The position numbers and the translations under genes are program-made. The notes below the pieces were generated by a model. That model worked only from the letters and a program-made list of their open reading frames with translations, was not told the DNA's origin and did no database searches. 64,000 bases of DNA from Nocardiopsis sinuspersici. Lineage in GTDB: Bacteria; Actinomycetota; Actinomycetes; Streptosporangiales; Streptosporangiaceae. How positions within the stretch are numbered: the stretch's first letter is position 1; each line of letters begins with the position of its first letter. Where the stretch lies: contig VWVT01000001.1 of NCBI GenBank assembly GCA_008638415.1, forward strand, positions 372,001 through 436,000, read 5' to 3'. Below, in pieces: positions 26,794 through 35,314 of this stretch.

Positions 26794-28494
26794 TTACTCG
26801 GCGATGTCCCACTCACCGATGTTGTAGGTGGCGCGGTAGCTGGACTGGAGGTTGTCCTCGACGTTGGCGAGCCGCTCGCTGGCGAAGAAGTAGTTGGGCT
26901 CGGCCATGATCGGGAGCACGTAGGCCTCCGGGACGATGGTCTCCACCGCCGTGTTGGCGTGCTTCGCCGCCTCGTCCAGGCCGGAGGCCGTGGCCGAGGC
27001 CTCGGCCGCCTTGTCCACGTCCTCGTTGGAGAAGCCGCCGAAGTTGCTCTCGCTCTCGGAGTGCCAGAACTGCTCGGCGTTGGAGGCGAAGTACTGGCTG
27101 CCGCTCCAGCCGAACTGGACGATGTCGAAGTCCTGCTCCCCGAGCATCGTGCCCAGGTCGTCGGTCATCTCGATGGTGGTCTTGACGCCGATCTCGTCGA
27201 GCTGCGCCTGGATCAGCTGGAGGGAGTTGCTGCGGGTGACGGTGTCGGTGCTGCGCAGGCGGAACGGACCGACCTCCTCGCCGTCGAGCGTGAGGGTGTC
27301 GCCGTCGAGCTCGTAGCCGGCGTCCTCCAGGATCTTCTTGGCGGCCTCGATGTCGCCGTCGCCCTGGGTGGTGTCGGAGAGGTGGTCCTCGAAGTACTCG
27401 CTCTGGCTGCTGAAGATGTGGTTGTTCTTCAGCTCGTAGTCGGGGTAGGTGGAGCCGAAGTTGCGGCTGGCGATCTCGTCGCGGTTGATCGCGGTGAAGA
27501 CGGCCTTGCGCAGCTCGACGTCGGAGAGCCACTCGTTGTCGACGTTGATGTCGACGTGCTCCCAGATGTTGCCCTCGGCGATGCTGAGGGTCGCCTCCAT
27601 GTCCTGGAGCTGGGTGACGATGTCCGCGCTGTACTGGGCGGGGTTGGCGCCGTCGATCTCACCGTTCTGGAAGGCGGGGATGAAGGTGCCCTCGTCGGTG
27701 TTGTACGGCATGACGATGCGGTCGAGTGCGGGCTGCGTCTCGCCGAACCACTCGGGGTTGGGCTCCTTGACGACCTGGTTCTTCAGGTCGCCGTCGACGA
27801 TCTTGTACGGGCCGCCGGACCACTCGGGGCGCGTCTCGTGCAGCCAGGTGAAGTACTCGCCGAGCTGGTCGGGGTCCTCGACGTCGAAGCCCTGCTCCTC
27901 GGCCAGGTGCGCCGGGTAGAAGCCGCCCGCCACGCTGTGCGCGTCGAACATGCCCTTCCACTCGGGGTTGGCCAGGCCCTCCTTCAGCTTGAAGGTGGCG
28001 GTCTTGCCGTCGACCTCGACCGTGTCGACCATGTCGGCACCGGTGGTGCCGCGGGAGTCACAGGTGGTGCAGTAGCCCTCGTCGGGGGACGCGGACATCA
28101 TCATGGTGACCCGCAGGTCCTCACCGGTCATCGGCGTGCCGTCGCTCCACACGGCGTCCTCGGCGAGGGTGAAGCTGAACTCGAACGGACCCTCGTCGGG
28201 GTTGTCGTTGATGAGCTCGGGCTCCTCGGCGAGGACGTCCATGTTGTACTCGTACGTCGCGTCGGGCTGGTACTGCCCGGTGAAGGGGATGACGCCGGAG
28301 AGCATCTGGATCACGTAGACGCTGCCGCCGGCGCTGCTGATGGCTCCCCAGGCGGCGGGAAGGCTGTTGATCACCCATGTGACCTCCTTCTCCTCCTCCG
28401 CGCCGTCACCGCCGCCGCCGGAGCAGGCGGTCAGCGCCATCAGCGCGGAGAGTCCCGCCGCCGCGAACGCGAGCGTCTTCCTTCGTTTGTGCAT
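26794..28494 (-). CDS. Peptide/nickel-type ABC substrate-binding lipoprotein (family 5)
   Basis: 566 residues. Lipobox LTACSGGG (Cys about 24), then WVINSLPAAWGAISSAGGSVYVIQML and the family stretch FSFTLAEDAVWSDGTPMTGEDL; the central VELRKAVFTAINRDEIA is the SBP_bac_5 signature region. It captures oligopeptides or similar solutes for the DppBC/DF complex. First gene of the operon, transcribed from the AT-rich gap to its right. Confidence 0.93.
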   Translation of the reverse strand: MHKRRKTLAFAAAGLSALMALTACSGGGGDGAEEEKEVTWVINSLPAAWGAISSAGGSVYVIQMLSGVIPFTGQYQPDATYEYNMDVLAEEPELINDNPDEGPFEFSFTLAEDAVWSDGTPMTGEDLRVTMMMSASPDEGYCTTCDSRGTTGADMVDTVEVDGKTATFKLKEGLANPEWKGMFDAHSVAGGFYPAHLAEEQGFDVEDPDQLGEYFTWLHETRPEWSGGPYKIVDGDLKNQVVKEPNPEWFGETQPALDRIVMPYNTDEGTFIPAFQNGEIDGANPAQYSADIVTQLQDMEATLSIAEGNIWEHVDINVDNEWLSDVELRKAVFTAINRDEIASRNFGSTYPDYELKNNHIFSSQSEYFEDHLSDTTQGDGDIEAAKKILEDAGYELDGDTLTLDGEEVGPFRLRSTDTVTRSNSLQLIQAQLDEIGVKTTIEMTDDLGTMLGEQDFDIVQFGWSGSQYFASNAEQFWHSESESNFGGFSNEDVDKAAEASATASGLDEAAKHANTAVETIVPEAYVLPIMAEPNYFFASERLANVEDNLQSSYRATYNIGEWDIAE

Positions 28495-28799
28495 CAGTTA
28501 CACCCTTGATCACTAATACGAGCCCGACCCCGGGGCTTGTGTGGTTCGCACACGCCCCGCAGAAATTAGGCGATTAGTCGTTCAGAAGACCATTGAGCGA
28601 AATGTCTGTATAGCCCCACTGCCGGATTCGTGACCCATCCGCAACCGGTTCGCGCTCATCGTCCCCCGGCAGCCGGCGCACCCCGCCGACGTCGGGAAAC
28701 ACCGTCGTTACCGCAGTTCAGGGGCCGGGGCCGGGGCGCACTCCCGCACTCCCCGATTCGGACAAGCCAGAAATACATTGCGGGTCGCTTACTTTGGTC

Positions 28800-28829
28800 A
28801 ACGGTGTTTATAGTAAAGTAAACGCCGTT
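28800..28829. repeat. Inverted repeat in the AT-rich gap
   Basis: Arms AACGGTGTTTA (28800-28810) and TAAACGCCGTT (28819-28829), one G-T wobble, loop TAGTAAAG. Two copies of ACTACACA follow within 35 bp. A regulatory site or small structured RNA is possible; unproven. Confidence 0.45.
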
Positions 28830-28976
28830 TAACTACACAACCGCCCCAGTTGACTACACAGAGGGAAACGGACAAAATACACCAAAGCTCACATATAACA
28901 TGCAAGCTTCACCACGGGGCCCCTGGTGCTCCAGTAGTCAGTTCTCGGCGCACTTCGATGCGTGATTCATAGGATG

Positions 28977-28994
28977 ATCTGATGATAATCAGAT
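28977..28994. repeat. Short palindrome ATCTGAT-GATA-ATCAGAT
   Basis: Perfect 7-bp arms around GATA, about 165 bp upstream of the membrane-protein start. Possible operator. Confidence 0.4.
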
Positions 28995-29159
28995 AGAGCT
29001 GACATAGAGCACGAAAGGTGCCAAAGCACGTAGATCCGGGTTGAAATCTGCGTACCCGGCTGTCCGAAACCACCGTGCGCGCAGCATCGGAGCAGATAAG
29101 GTTTCGTACGGCGATCGCCGTCACCCCACACGCAGTATCCAGCGAGAGAGGCCTCTGCC

Positions 29160-29633
29160 GTGTCCGAAACAGTCCGCCTGGTCTGCCCCGCGGGCCGCAA
29201 GCACGTGGAACTGTGGGCTGGTTACGCTCTGGTGGCACTGGGCGCCGTGGCGGTCGCGGTCGACCCCTCGCACTGGGCCAACGTCACCCTCGGCGTCCTC
29301 CTGGTCCTCGTGGGCGCCGCACTGGCCGTGCACGGCCACATGATCAAGTCCCCCGTGCTGGAGGTCTCCGACGGGGAGTTCCGCTACGAGCGCGGCCGCT
29401 ACATCGTGCGCGTGCCCTTCCACGACATCGGCTCCTACCACGTCCTGCCGGGCCGTATCCGCTCCCTCGGGCTGTGCGACACCGCGGGCCGCCCCAAGCG
29501 CTTCCCCTCGCTGCAGAACCGCCGCACCTCGCGCGCGTACCTGCCGCTGACCGGGATGACCAGTCCGGCCAAGGTCGAGTCCTTCATGGCGGTGGCGGGC
29601 ATCCCGCCGCGCAAACGCTCCCTGACCTCCTGA
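29160..29633 (+). CDS. Small membrane protein of unknown function
   Basis: 157 residues from a GTG at 29160. Two adjacent hydrophobic helices (about 17-36 and 41-60: LWAGYALVALGAVAVAVD, NVTLGVLLVLVGAALAV), then a cytoplasmic part with VLEVSDGEFRYERGRYIVRVPFHDIGSYHVLPGRI that resembles a PH-like or DUF-type membrane-associated beta domain. Function not recognised. No clear ribosome site. Confidence 0.7.
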   Translation: MSETVRLVCPAGRKHVELWAGYALVALGAVAVAVDPSHWANVTLGVLLVLVGAALAVHGHMIKSPVLEVSDGEFRYERGRYIVRVPFHDIGSYHVLPGRIRSLGLCDTAGRPKRFPSLQNRRTSRAYLPLTGMTSPAKVESFMAVAGIPPRKRSLTS

Positions 29634-29717
29634 GGGCCCGCCGACGGGATCAGGGCAACTTCGGGCACAGCGGACAATTACTCACCACACGCCCCACGGA
29701 CATACCACCGCAAGCCC

Positions 29718-30353
29718 GTGTCCTCTACTCTCGATGGGGTGAAGCAGTCCAGAATCACCGCCATCCTGACCGTAGCGGGGATGCTCGCGGCCATGTGGGT
29801 CTTCGAGGTCCTCGACAGCCTCCTGCTCCGCGGAACGCTCGACCAGCGACTCGGCCTGCGCTCCTGGGACTTCCAGGGGCTCTGGACCATGTTCACCGCG
29901 CCGTTCATGCACGGCAACCTCGAACACCTCATCGGCAACTCGCTGCCGTTCCTCGTACTGGGCGTGCTCGTCGCGTTCAGCGGCCTGGGGCGGTTCCTGC
30001 TCACCACGCTGATCATCGTCGTCGTCAGCGGCGTGGGCGTGTGGCTGTTCAGCTCGCCGACCTCCCTCACCGTGGGAGCGAGCGGCCTGGTCTTCGGCTA
30101 CTTCGGCTACACCGTCCTGCGCGGCATCATCGAGCGCAAGACCGTCGACATCGTCATCATGATCTGCGTGGTGCTCTTCTACGGGACGATGATCTGGGGG
30201 GTCCTGCCCCAGTACCCCGGTGTCTCCTGGCAGGCGCACCTCTTCGGCTTCCTCGGCGGCCTGCTCGCCGCGTACCTGCTCCCCAAGCGCGAGAGGAGCA
30301 GGCAGCTCAACCAGGGCTACGGAGGCGCCCAGGGCGGCTACTACGCCCCCTGA
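29718..30353 (+). CDS. Rhomboid-family intramembrane serine protease
   Basis: 211 residues, six hydrophobic segments. The HGNLEHLIGNSL motif, the catalytic Ser in TVGASGLVFGYFGY (GxSG) and the catalytic His in WQAHLFGFLGGLLAAY are all present, so it should be an active enzyme cutting membrane proteins within the bilayer. The start may be the GTG at 29718 or one at 29739, which lies 7 bases after a TACTCT (-10-like) and could be leaderless. The C-terminus ends in a Gly/Tyr-rich tail. Confidence 0.92.
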   Translation: MSSTLDGVKQSRITAILTVAGMLAAMWVFEVLDSLLLRGTLDQRLGLRSWDFQGLWTMFTAPFMHGNLEHLIGNSLPFLVLGVLVAFSGLGRFLLTTLIIVVVSGVGVWLFSSPTSLTVGASGLVFGYFGYTVLRGIIERKTVDIVIMICVVLFYGTMIWGVLPQYPGVSWQAHLFGFLGGLLAAYLLPKRERSRQLNQGYGGAQGGYYAP

Positions 30354-30362
30354 GGCCGGCTC

Positions 30363-30423
30363 CGGCCCCGCTCGGGGCCGAGGACGCGCGAACGGGCCGC
30401 CCCCGCGAAGGGGAGCGGCCCGT
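30363..30423 (+). terminator. Tandem terminator hairpins after the rhomboid gene
   Basis: CGGCCCCG/CGGGGCCG (30363-30380) and ACGGGCCGC/GCGGCCCGT (30392-30423). Confidence 0.75.
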
Positions 30424-30557
30424 CGGTGTTCACGGTCCCCGGTCCGGGGCCGGTCCCCGGAGGTCACACGAGGACGAGGACGTCCGGGAGCCGGGGCGGA
30501 GCCGGCCCCCGGAGTGAACCGGGGCGCCCGGCTCCGGGGCGAAGCGAAGCCCCTCCA

Positions 30558-30731
30558 GGGCGAAGCGAAGCGGAGCCCCGAAGCGAGCAGAGCCGGGCGC
30601 CGGCGGGGTCCTGGAGGAGCCGGAGGCGGGTTCGCGAGGAACGAGCCGACCCACCGGAGGCACCGAAGGTTCCCGCCCCTGTGGCGCACGGATCCGGGGC
30701 GAAGCGAAGCGGAGCCCCGAAGCGAGCAGAG
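30558..30731. repeat. 35-bp direct repeat with GAAGCGAAGCG units
   Basis: An identical 35-bp sequence is found at 30558-30592 and 30697-30731, built from GAAGCGAAGC and AAGCGAGCAGAG; a shorter third piece (GGGGCGAAGCGAAGCCCC) is at 30536-30553. The second copy ends at the stop codon of the proX-like gene. The rest of the 380-bp gap has no gene. Confidence 0.7.
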
Positions 30732-30732
30732 T

Positions 30733-31668
30733 CTAGAACTCCAGGCCCTCGGCGTCCTCGCCCAGGGTGCGCTCCAGGAACTCGGGGTTGTCCGCGAGCC
30801 AGGCGCGGGCGCCCGCCTCGGGGTCGTCCTCGTGCTCCTGAAGGGTCAGGACCTCCAGAGTGGCCAGTTCCTCGTCGTTGAGCTCGAAGTTCTCCATCCA
30901 GCCCGCGAGCTCCGGGTAGTCCTCGCCGAAGCCCGTGCGGCCGACGGCGTGGATCTCCTCCGCGCCACCCATCAGACCCTCGGGGTCCTTCAGGTCCTTC
31001 AGGTCGTACTGGGCGTAGGCCGGGTGCGGACGCCAGAGGGTGACCACGATGGGCTCCTCCTCGGCGATCGCCGAGTCCAGCTCGGCGAGCATCGCGGCGG
31101 TGGAGGAGGTGACCAGTTCGAAGTCCTCGTCCAGACCGTAGCCCGGCATCGCTTCGTTCTGGGTGGTGGAGGTCAGCCCGGCGCCCGGGTCGATACCGAT
31201 GATCTGGCCGCCCAGCTCGTCGGCGTGGTCGGTCAGGTCGGGGATGCTGTTCACGTCCTCCATGTAGGAGGGCACGGTGAGGGTCAGCTTGGCGTTGTCG
31301 TACCAGACGCCGAGGTCCTCCAGGCTGTCCCCGTAGTCCTTCCAGTAGTCGGCGTGCGTGGTGGGGAGCCAGGTGTCGAGGAACAGGTCGACGTCGCCGT
31401 TGGCCGCGCCCTGGTACATCGGGGCGACGTCCACGTCGGTGACCGTGACGTCGTAGCCCTTCTCCTCCAGGATGACCTTCCACATGTTCGTGGTGGCGAT
31501 CGCCTCCTCCCAGGCGATCAGCGCGATGTTGATCTCCTTGTTCTCCTCGCCGCCGTCCTCGGGGCCGGTGAGGTTCTCACTGCTGCCGCCACCGCCGCAG
31601 GCGGTCAGGAGGAGAGCGGCGGTCATGCCGGCCGCGGAGAGGGCCGTCATTCGCTTGCGGCTGTACAT
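30733..31668 (-). CDS. Glycine betaine/osmoprotectant-binding lipoprotein (ProX/OpuAC-like)
   Basis: 311 residues. Lipobox LLLTACGGGG (Cys about 23). The mature protein begins INIALIAWEEAIATTNMWKVILEEKGYDV, the OpuAC pattern, with VDLFLDTWLPTTHADYW and GLGAG-like GIDPGAGLTS later; Trp residues of the betaine-binding aromatic cage are plausible (TWLP, YDKW-type positions). Third gene of a proV-proW-proX type operon, separated from the permease by 90 bp. Confidence 0.9.
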   Translation of the reverse strand: MYSRKRMTALSAAGMTAALLLTACGGGGSSENLTGPEDGGEENKEINIALIAWEEAIATTNMWKVILEEKGYDVTVTDVDVAPMYQGAANGDVDLFLDTWLPTTHADYWKDYGDSLEDLGVWYDNAKLTLTVPSYMEDVNSIPDLTDHADELGGQIIGIDPGAGLTSTTQNEAMPGYGLDEDFELVTSSTAAMLAELDSAIAEEEPIVVTLWRPHPAYAQYDLKDLKDPEGLMGGAEEIHAVGRTGFGEDYPELAGWMENFELNDEELATLEVLTLQEHEDDPEAGARAWLADNPEFLERTLGEDAEGLEF

Positions 31669-31758
31669 CGTGGGAGTTCCTTCCCTCGGGGAATTCTGTG
31701 TGCGGACCCTGGTGTGCGGGGTCTTTGTGCGGGGCCCTGGTGTGCGTACGCGCCCGGG
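31669..31758. repeat. Intercistronic spacer with CCCTGGTGTGCG repeats
   Basis: CCCTGGTGTGCG occurs at 31707-31718 and 31735-31746 with further TGTGCGG copies nearby. It may form alternate hairpins that tune binding-protein expression; unproven. Confidence 0.45.
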
Positions 31759-32982
31759 TCAGGCGGCCGATGCGCGCGGACCGTTGCGGGTGACGGCCAC
31801 GGTGAGGCGGTCCAGGAAGATGGCCAGGATGACCACCGCGATACCGGCCTCGAAGCCGAGGGCGCCGTCGTTGCGGGTGATGCCCTCGTAGACCTCGCTG
31901 CCCAGGCCCCCGGCGCCGACCATGCCCGCGATGACGACCATGGACAGGCCGAGCATGATGACCTGGTTGACGCCGGCCATGATGGTCGGCAGGGCCAGCG
32001 GCAGCTGGATTCCGGTGAGGATCTTGCGGCTGGGGGCGCCGAAGGACTCGCCCGCCTCCACGAGCTCCCGGTCGATCTGGCGGATGCCCAGCTCGGTCAG
32101 GCGCACGCCGGGCGGCATCGCGAACACGATGGTGGCGACCACGCCGGGCACGGCGCCGATGGAGAAGAAGAAGATCGCCGGGATCAGGTAGACGAACGCG
32201 GGCAGCGTCTGCATCAGGTCCAGGATCGGCTTGGCGATCTTGCTGACCAGGTCGCTGTATGCGGCCAGGATGCCGATCGGGATCGCGATGGCCACGGCGA
32301 TGGCGCTGGCCACGAGCACCAGGCCGAGCGTGTCCATGGCGTTGGTCCACTGGTCGACCGACGCCACCAGGGTGAGCGCGACGAGGCCGAACAGGCCCAT
32401 CCGCCATCCGGCCACCGAGAACGCCAGGACGCTCAGCAGCAGGATCATCACCAGCGCCTTGGGGTTCGTGACCAGGGCGGGGAGGACGAGCCAGCCGAGC
32501 AGCACCAGCACCAGCCAGCCGCCCGCGACGACGCCGGTGCGGACGCGGGTGCCCTTGTCGAGCGCGCCCAGCACGGCGACGGCGACCAGGAAGAGCAGCG
32601 AGATGCAGAAGTAGGCGTCCACGTACTGCTGGTCGAACAGGTTCATCGCCCACAGGAAGACCTGCGGCGGCAGAACGTTGATGACGGTGTTACCGAACGC
32701 GAACTGCGCGTGCAGGACGTAGAGCGCCGAGACCGCGGCGACGATGGCCGCCAGCGGCACGCGCCGGGTGCGCAGCAGCGGGACGGCGATGATCACGGCG
32801 GCGATGAAGGCGAGCTGTCCCGCCGCGGGTTCGGTGAAGAACCCGGACAGGACCTCCACGGCCCAGCTGACGAACACGGCGATGGCGTCGAAGACGGGGC
32901 CGAAGTTGTTCTTGAGCCAGGAGTTGAGGGCCTCGAATCCGTCACCGATCGGCAGGCTCGGCGGGAAGTCGACGGGTGTCAC
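31759..32982 (-). CDS. Glycine betaine/proline ABC transporter permease (ProW-like)
   Basis: 407 residues. A long N-terminal part with several helices precedes the transport core, as in ProW. The core shows TLGLVLVASAIAVAIAIPIGILAAYSDLVSKI, LDLMQTLPAFVYLIPAIFFFSIGAVPGVVATIVFAMPPGVRLTELG and ESFGAPSRKILTGIQLPLALPTIMAGVNQ (EAA-like). ATG at 32982 overlaps the ATPase stop (ATGA). Confidence 0.93.
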   Translation of the reverse strand: MTPVDFPPSLPIGDGFEALNSWLKNNFGPVFDAIAVFVSWAVEVLSGFFTEPAAGQLAFIAAVIIAVPLLRTRRVPLAAIVAAVSALYVLHAQFAFGNTVINVLPPQVFLWAMNLFDQQYVDAYFCISLLFLVAVAVLGALDKGTRVRTGVVAGGWLVLVLLGWLVLPALVTNPKALVMILLLSVLAFSVAGWRMGLFGLVALTLVASVDQWTNAMDTLGLVLVASAIAVAIAIPIGILAAYSDLVSKIAKPILDLMQTLPAFVYLIPAIFFFSIGAVPGVVATIVFAMPPGVRLTELGIRQIDRELVEAGESFGAPSRKILTGIQLPLALPTIMAGVNQVIMLGLSMVVIAGMVGAGGLGSEVYEGITRNDGALGFEAGIAVVILAIFLDRLTVAVTRNGPRASAA

Positions 32983-34001
32983 GACGTCTCCTTTCCGGTC
33001 GCGAGCGCGGCGAGTACGGAGTGGCGCGTCACCGTGCCCAGCACGCTGCCGTCCTCGTCGACCACTCGGAGGTGGTCGGAGGCGGCCGCGCTGGCGTACA
33101 GGTCGGCGACCGGTGTGTCGGCGCTGACCTCGGGCGTGGAGGTGTCGGCCGAGGGCGCGTCCGGGTCGATCACCGATGCGGCGGTGAGCACGCGGGTGCG
33201 GTCGACGTCCTCGATGAACCGTTCGACGTAGTCGTTGGCGGGTTCGCTGAGGATCTCCTCCGCGGTGCCGACCTGGGCGACGCGGCCGTCGCGGAGCACG
33301 CAGATCCGGTCACCGAGGCGCATGGCCTCGTTGAGGTCGTGCGTGATGAAGACGATGGTCTTGCCCAGGCTCGCCTGGAGCTCCAGGAGCTGGGTCTGCA
33401 TGTCCCGCCGGATGAGCGGGTCCAGGGCGCTGAAGGCCTCGTCCATGAGGATGATGTCGGTGTCGGCGGCCAGTGCCCTGGCCAGGCCCACACGCTGCTG
33501 CATACCTCCGGAGAGCTGCTGGGGGAGCTTGTCCTCCCAGCCGTCGAGACCCACCAGTCCGAGGGTCTCCTTGGCCTTGCGGACGCGCTCGGCGCGCGGC
33601 ATTCCGCGCAGCTCCAGCCCGTAGGCGGCGTTCTCCAGGACCGTGCGGTGGGGCAGGAGGGCGAAGTGCTGGAAGACCATGCTGACCTTCTCGCCCCGCA
33701 GCTTCAGGAGGCTCTTCCTGTTGAGGGCGGTGATGTTCACGCCGTCGACCTCGACCGTCCCCGCGGTGGGTTCCAGGAGGCCGTTGAGCATCCGGATCAG
33801 GGTCGACTTCCCCGATCCGGACAGGCCCATGACGACGAAGATCTCGCCTGGTTCGACCTCGAACGACACGTCGACGACGGCCGCCGTCACGTCGAGGTCG
33901 GCGATGGTGTCACGGTGGCTGCCGTCGGAGAGCCGCTCGACGGCGGCTCCCGACTGTCTGCCGAACACCTTGTACAAGTGGTCTGCGCGTACTGCTGGCA
34001 C
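32979..34001 (-). CDS. Glycine betaine/proline ABC transporter ATPase with CBS region (ProV-like)
   Basis: 340 residues. Walker A GLSGSGKST, Q-loop VFQHFALLPHRTV, signature LSGGMQQR, Walker B IILMDEAFSALDP, H-loop FITHD; the FALLPH sequence is typical of ProV/OpuAA. The C-terminal 90 residues (TPVADLYASAAASDHLRVVDEDGSVLGTVTRHSVLAAL) carry one CBS-like repeat; in OpuA such repeats sense ionic strength. I choose the GTG at 34001 with a GAGGAG site over a longer frame. First gene of the operon. Confidence 0.93.
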   Translation of the reverse strand: MPAVRADHLYKVFGRQSGAAVERLSDGSHRDTIADLDVTAAVVDVSFEVEPGEIFVVMGLSGSGKSTLIRMLNGLLEPTAGTVEVDGVNITALNRKSLLKLRGEKVSMVFQHFALLPHRTVLENAAYGLELRGMPRAERVRKAKETLGLVGLDGWEDKLPQQLSGGMQQRVGLARALAADTDIILMDEAFSALDPLIRRDMQTQLLELQASLGKTIVFITHDLNEAMRLGDRICVLRDGRVAQVGTAEEILSEPANDYVERFIEDVDRTRVLTAASVIDPDAPSADTSTPEVSADTPVADLYASAAASDHLRVVDEDGSVLGTVTRHSVLAALATGKETS

Positions 34002-34402
34002 GGTCTCCTCATGAGGGCTGTCCCGGCCGCGGGGCGCGCGGGGCACAGTTCGCCCCTTCGCCGGCCCGCGGTTGTCACAGGTAGTCGGCCCGCGCAGAGC
34101 CCTTTGCGTGCCCCTCACCAGGGCGGAACCGCTACCTGGTTCACGTCACAGGGCGCAACCCTACAGAGGTGCATACACGCAGTTCAGACGGCATGTAACC
34201 GGCAAATAACATGTTTAACCCGCATAAAAACCGTCTTCCGACCTGTGGCGGCGGATGCCGACTCCGCGAAGTGCCTATATGTGATCTATGCCACAGGCAT
34301 GCATGAGGTGACCTTAGTCACATAAGAGAGACATGCGGGACATGCGACAGAAAGTGTCAGTTCATAACCGTACCGTAAGCGGTTTTTCCTGTCTTCCCCC
34401 GA
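34002..34402. other. Leader/promoter region of the osmoprotectant operon
   Basis: 400 bp, no gene; from 34190 rightward it is AT-richer. Small palindromes ATGCC-ACA-GGCAT (34288-34300) and GTGAC-CTTA-GTCAC (34308-34321) are candidate operator sites for the leftward operon. Nothing recognisable as a riboswitch. Confidence 0.4.
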
Positions 34403-34987
34403 CTACTCCGGGTTGATACGGGTGCGGATGAAGTTCTGGTGGGACCTGGACGGCGTCGGCCCGCGTTGTCCCTGGTAGCGGGACCCGTAGCCCGCGGAGC
34501 CGTAGGGGTGCTCGGACGGGGAGGAGAGGCGGAACATGCACAGCTGACCGATCTTCATGCCCGGGTAGAGCTTGATCGGCAGGGTGGCCACGTTGGAGAG
34601 CTCCAGGGTGACGTGTCCGGAGAAGCCGGGGTCGATGAACCCGGCCGTGGAGTGGGTGAGCAGTCCCAGACGCCCCAGGGAGCTCTTGCCCTCCAGCCGG
34701 CTGGCGATGTCGTCCGGGAGGGAGACGACCTCGTAGGTGGAGGCCAGCACGAACTCGCCCGGGTGCAGGACGAAGGCCTCCTCGCCGTCGGTCTCGACCA
34801 GACGGGTGAGGTCCGGCTGCTCGGCCGCGGGGTCGATGTGGGGGTACTTGTGGTTCTCGAACACCCGGAAGAAGCGGTCCAGCCGCACGTCGATGCTGGA
34901 GGGTTGGACGAGTCCGGGGTCGAAGGGGTCGATCCTGACCCGCCCGGCGTCGATTTCTGACCTGAGATCACGATCGGAGAGCAGCAC
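34403..34987 (-). CDS. dcd: dCTP deaminase (probably bifunctional deaminase/dUTPase)
   Basis: 194 residues, full length. Opens [17 protein letters not shown], then [16 protein letters not shown], the nucleotide-binding [33 protein letters not shown] and the C-terminal [16 protein letters not shown]. The family converts dCTP to dUTP; actinobacterial members such as the Mycobacterium enzyme go on to dUMP. Located next to a tRNA-Gly as in many actinomycetes. Confidence 0.96.
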   Translation of the reverse strand: MLLSDRDLRSEIDAGRVRIDPFDPGLVQPSSIDVRLDRFFRVFENHKYPHIDPAAEQPDLTRLVETDGEEAFVLHPGEFVLASTYEVVSLPDDIASRLEGKSSLGRLGLLTHSTAGFIDPGFSGHVTLELSNVATLPIKLYPGMKIGQLCMFRLSSPSEHPYGSAGYGSRYQGQRGPTPSRSHQNFIRTRINPE

Positions 34988-35058
34988 GCTCCGAACCTAT
35001 CGCCTGGGGCAACGCTACGTAGTCGCGAGTCCCCCGCCCGGGCCTGGCCCGCGCCGAC

Positions 35059-35089
35059 TTGCCCACGCGGTCCGGAGTTGGGCTAGGAT
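35059..35089 (+). promoter_or_regulatory. Promoter of tRNA-Gly
   Basis: TTGCCC (35059-35064) and TAGGAT (35084-35089) with a 19-bp spacer, 39 bp before the tRNA. Confidence 0.55.
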
Positions 35090-35127
35090 GACATGCGTTG
35101 CCAGCCGGTACTCCCGGCGGGTGCGAC

Positions 35128-35201
35128 GCGGATGTAGTTCAATGGTAGAACTTCAGCTTCCCAAGCTGATAACGCGGGTTCGATTCCCGTCATCCGCTCC
35201 A
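35128..35201 (+). tRNA. tRNA-Gly (anticodon CCC), integration site of the element
   Basis: 74 nt. Acceptor GCGGATG pairs with CATCCGC; anticodon stem TCAGC/GCTGA encloses TTCCCAA, giving anticodon CCC (reads GGG); T arm GCGGG-TTCGATT-CCCGT; discriminator T and encoded CCA. Its 3-prime 46 bases are repeated at 47168-47213, marking it as the attachment site. Confidence 0.96.
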
Positions 35202-35248
35202 GACACACAGACGGCCAGGTCGTTCGGGGTTCTCCGAACACCTGGCCG
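35156..35248. repeat. Left attachment repeat (attL)
   Basis: 93 bp identical to 47168-47260. It starts in the anticodon stem of the tRNA and runs through the 3-prime end of the tRNA and the terminator hairpin. Confidence 0.92.
35213..35247 (+). terminator. Terminator after tRNA-Gly
   Basis: Stem of GGCCAGGT/ACCTGGCC extended by GTTCGG/CCGAAC with one bulged C. An identical copy lies at 47225-47259. Confidence 0.75.
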
Positions 35249-35278
35249 AACTGCTTTCCGGGGGTTGGTCCCGGTCGC

Positions 35279-35300
35279 CGTGCCACACACGTGCCACACG
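35279..35300. repeat. Candidate integrase arm site, left end
   Basis: Tandem CGTGCCACAC separated by 2 bp (22 bp in all). The same 22 bp occur at the right end (47048-47069). Position just inside each att suggests arm-type binding sites for Int or Xis. Confidence 0.6.
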
Positions 35301-35314
35301 CGCGGACGCCGACC

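Larger units (their letters stand above)
28495..29159. other. AT-rich intergenic region with several inverted repeats
   Basis: About 665 bp, clearly lower in GC than the flanks, with no supported gene. It should hold the promoter of the dpp operon (leftward) and of the membrane-protein gene (rightward). Structured parts: an inverted repeat at 28800-28829, ACTACACA repeats just after it, and an ATCTGAT/ATCAGAT palindrome at 28977-28994. Confidence 0.55.

Noticed and set aside
30558-30731. Insertion sequence ends
   Set aside because: The repeats are direct, no transposase frame lies between them, and no target duplication is seen.
34002-34402. Small RNA or riboswitch in the long leader of the osmoprotectant operon
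   Set aside because: Only short palindromes of 5 bp; no recognised aptamer pattern.
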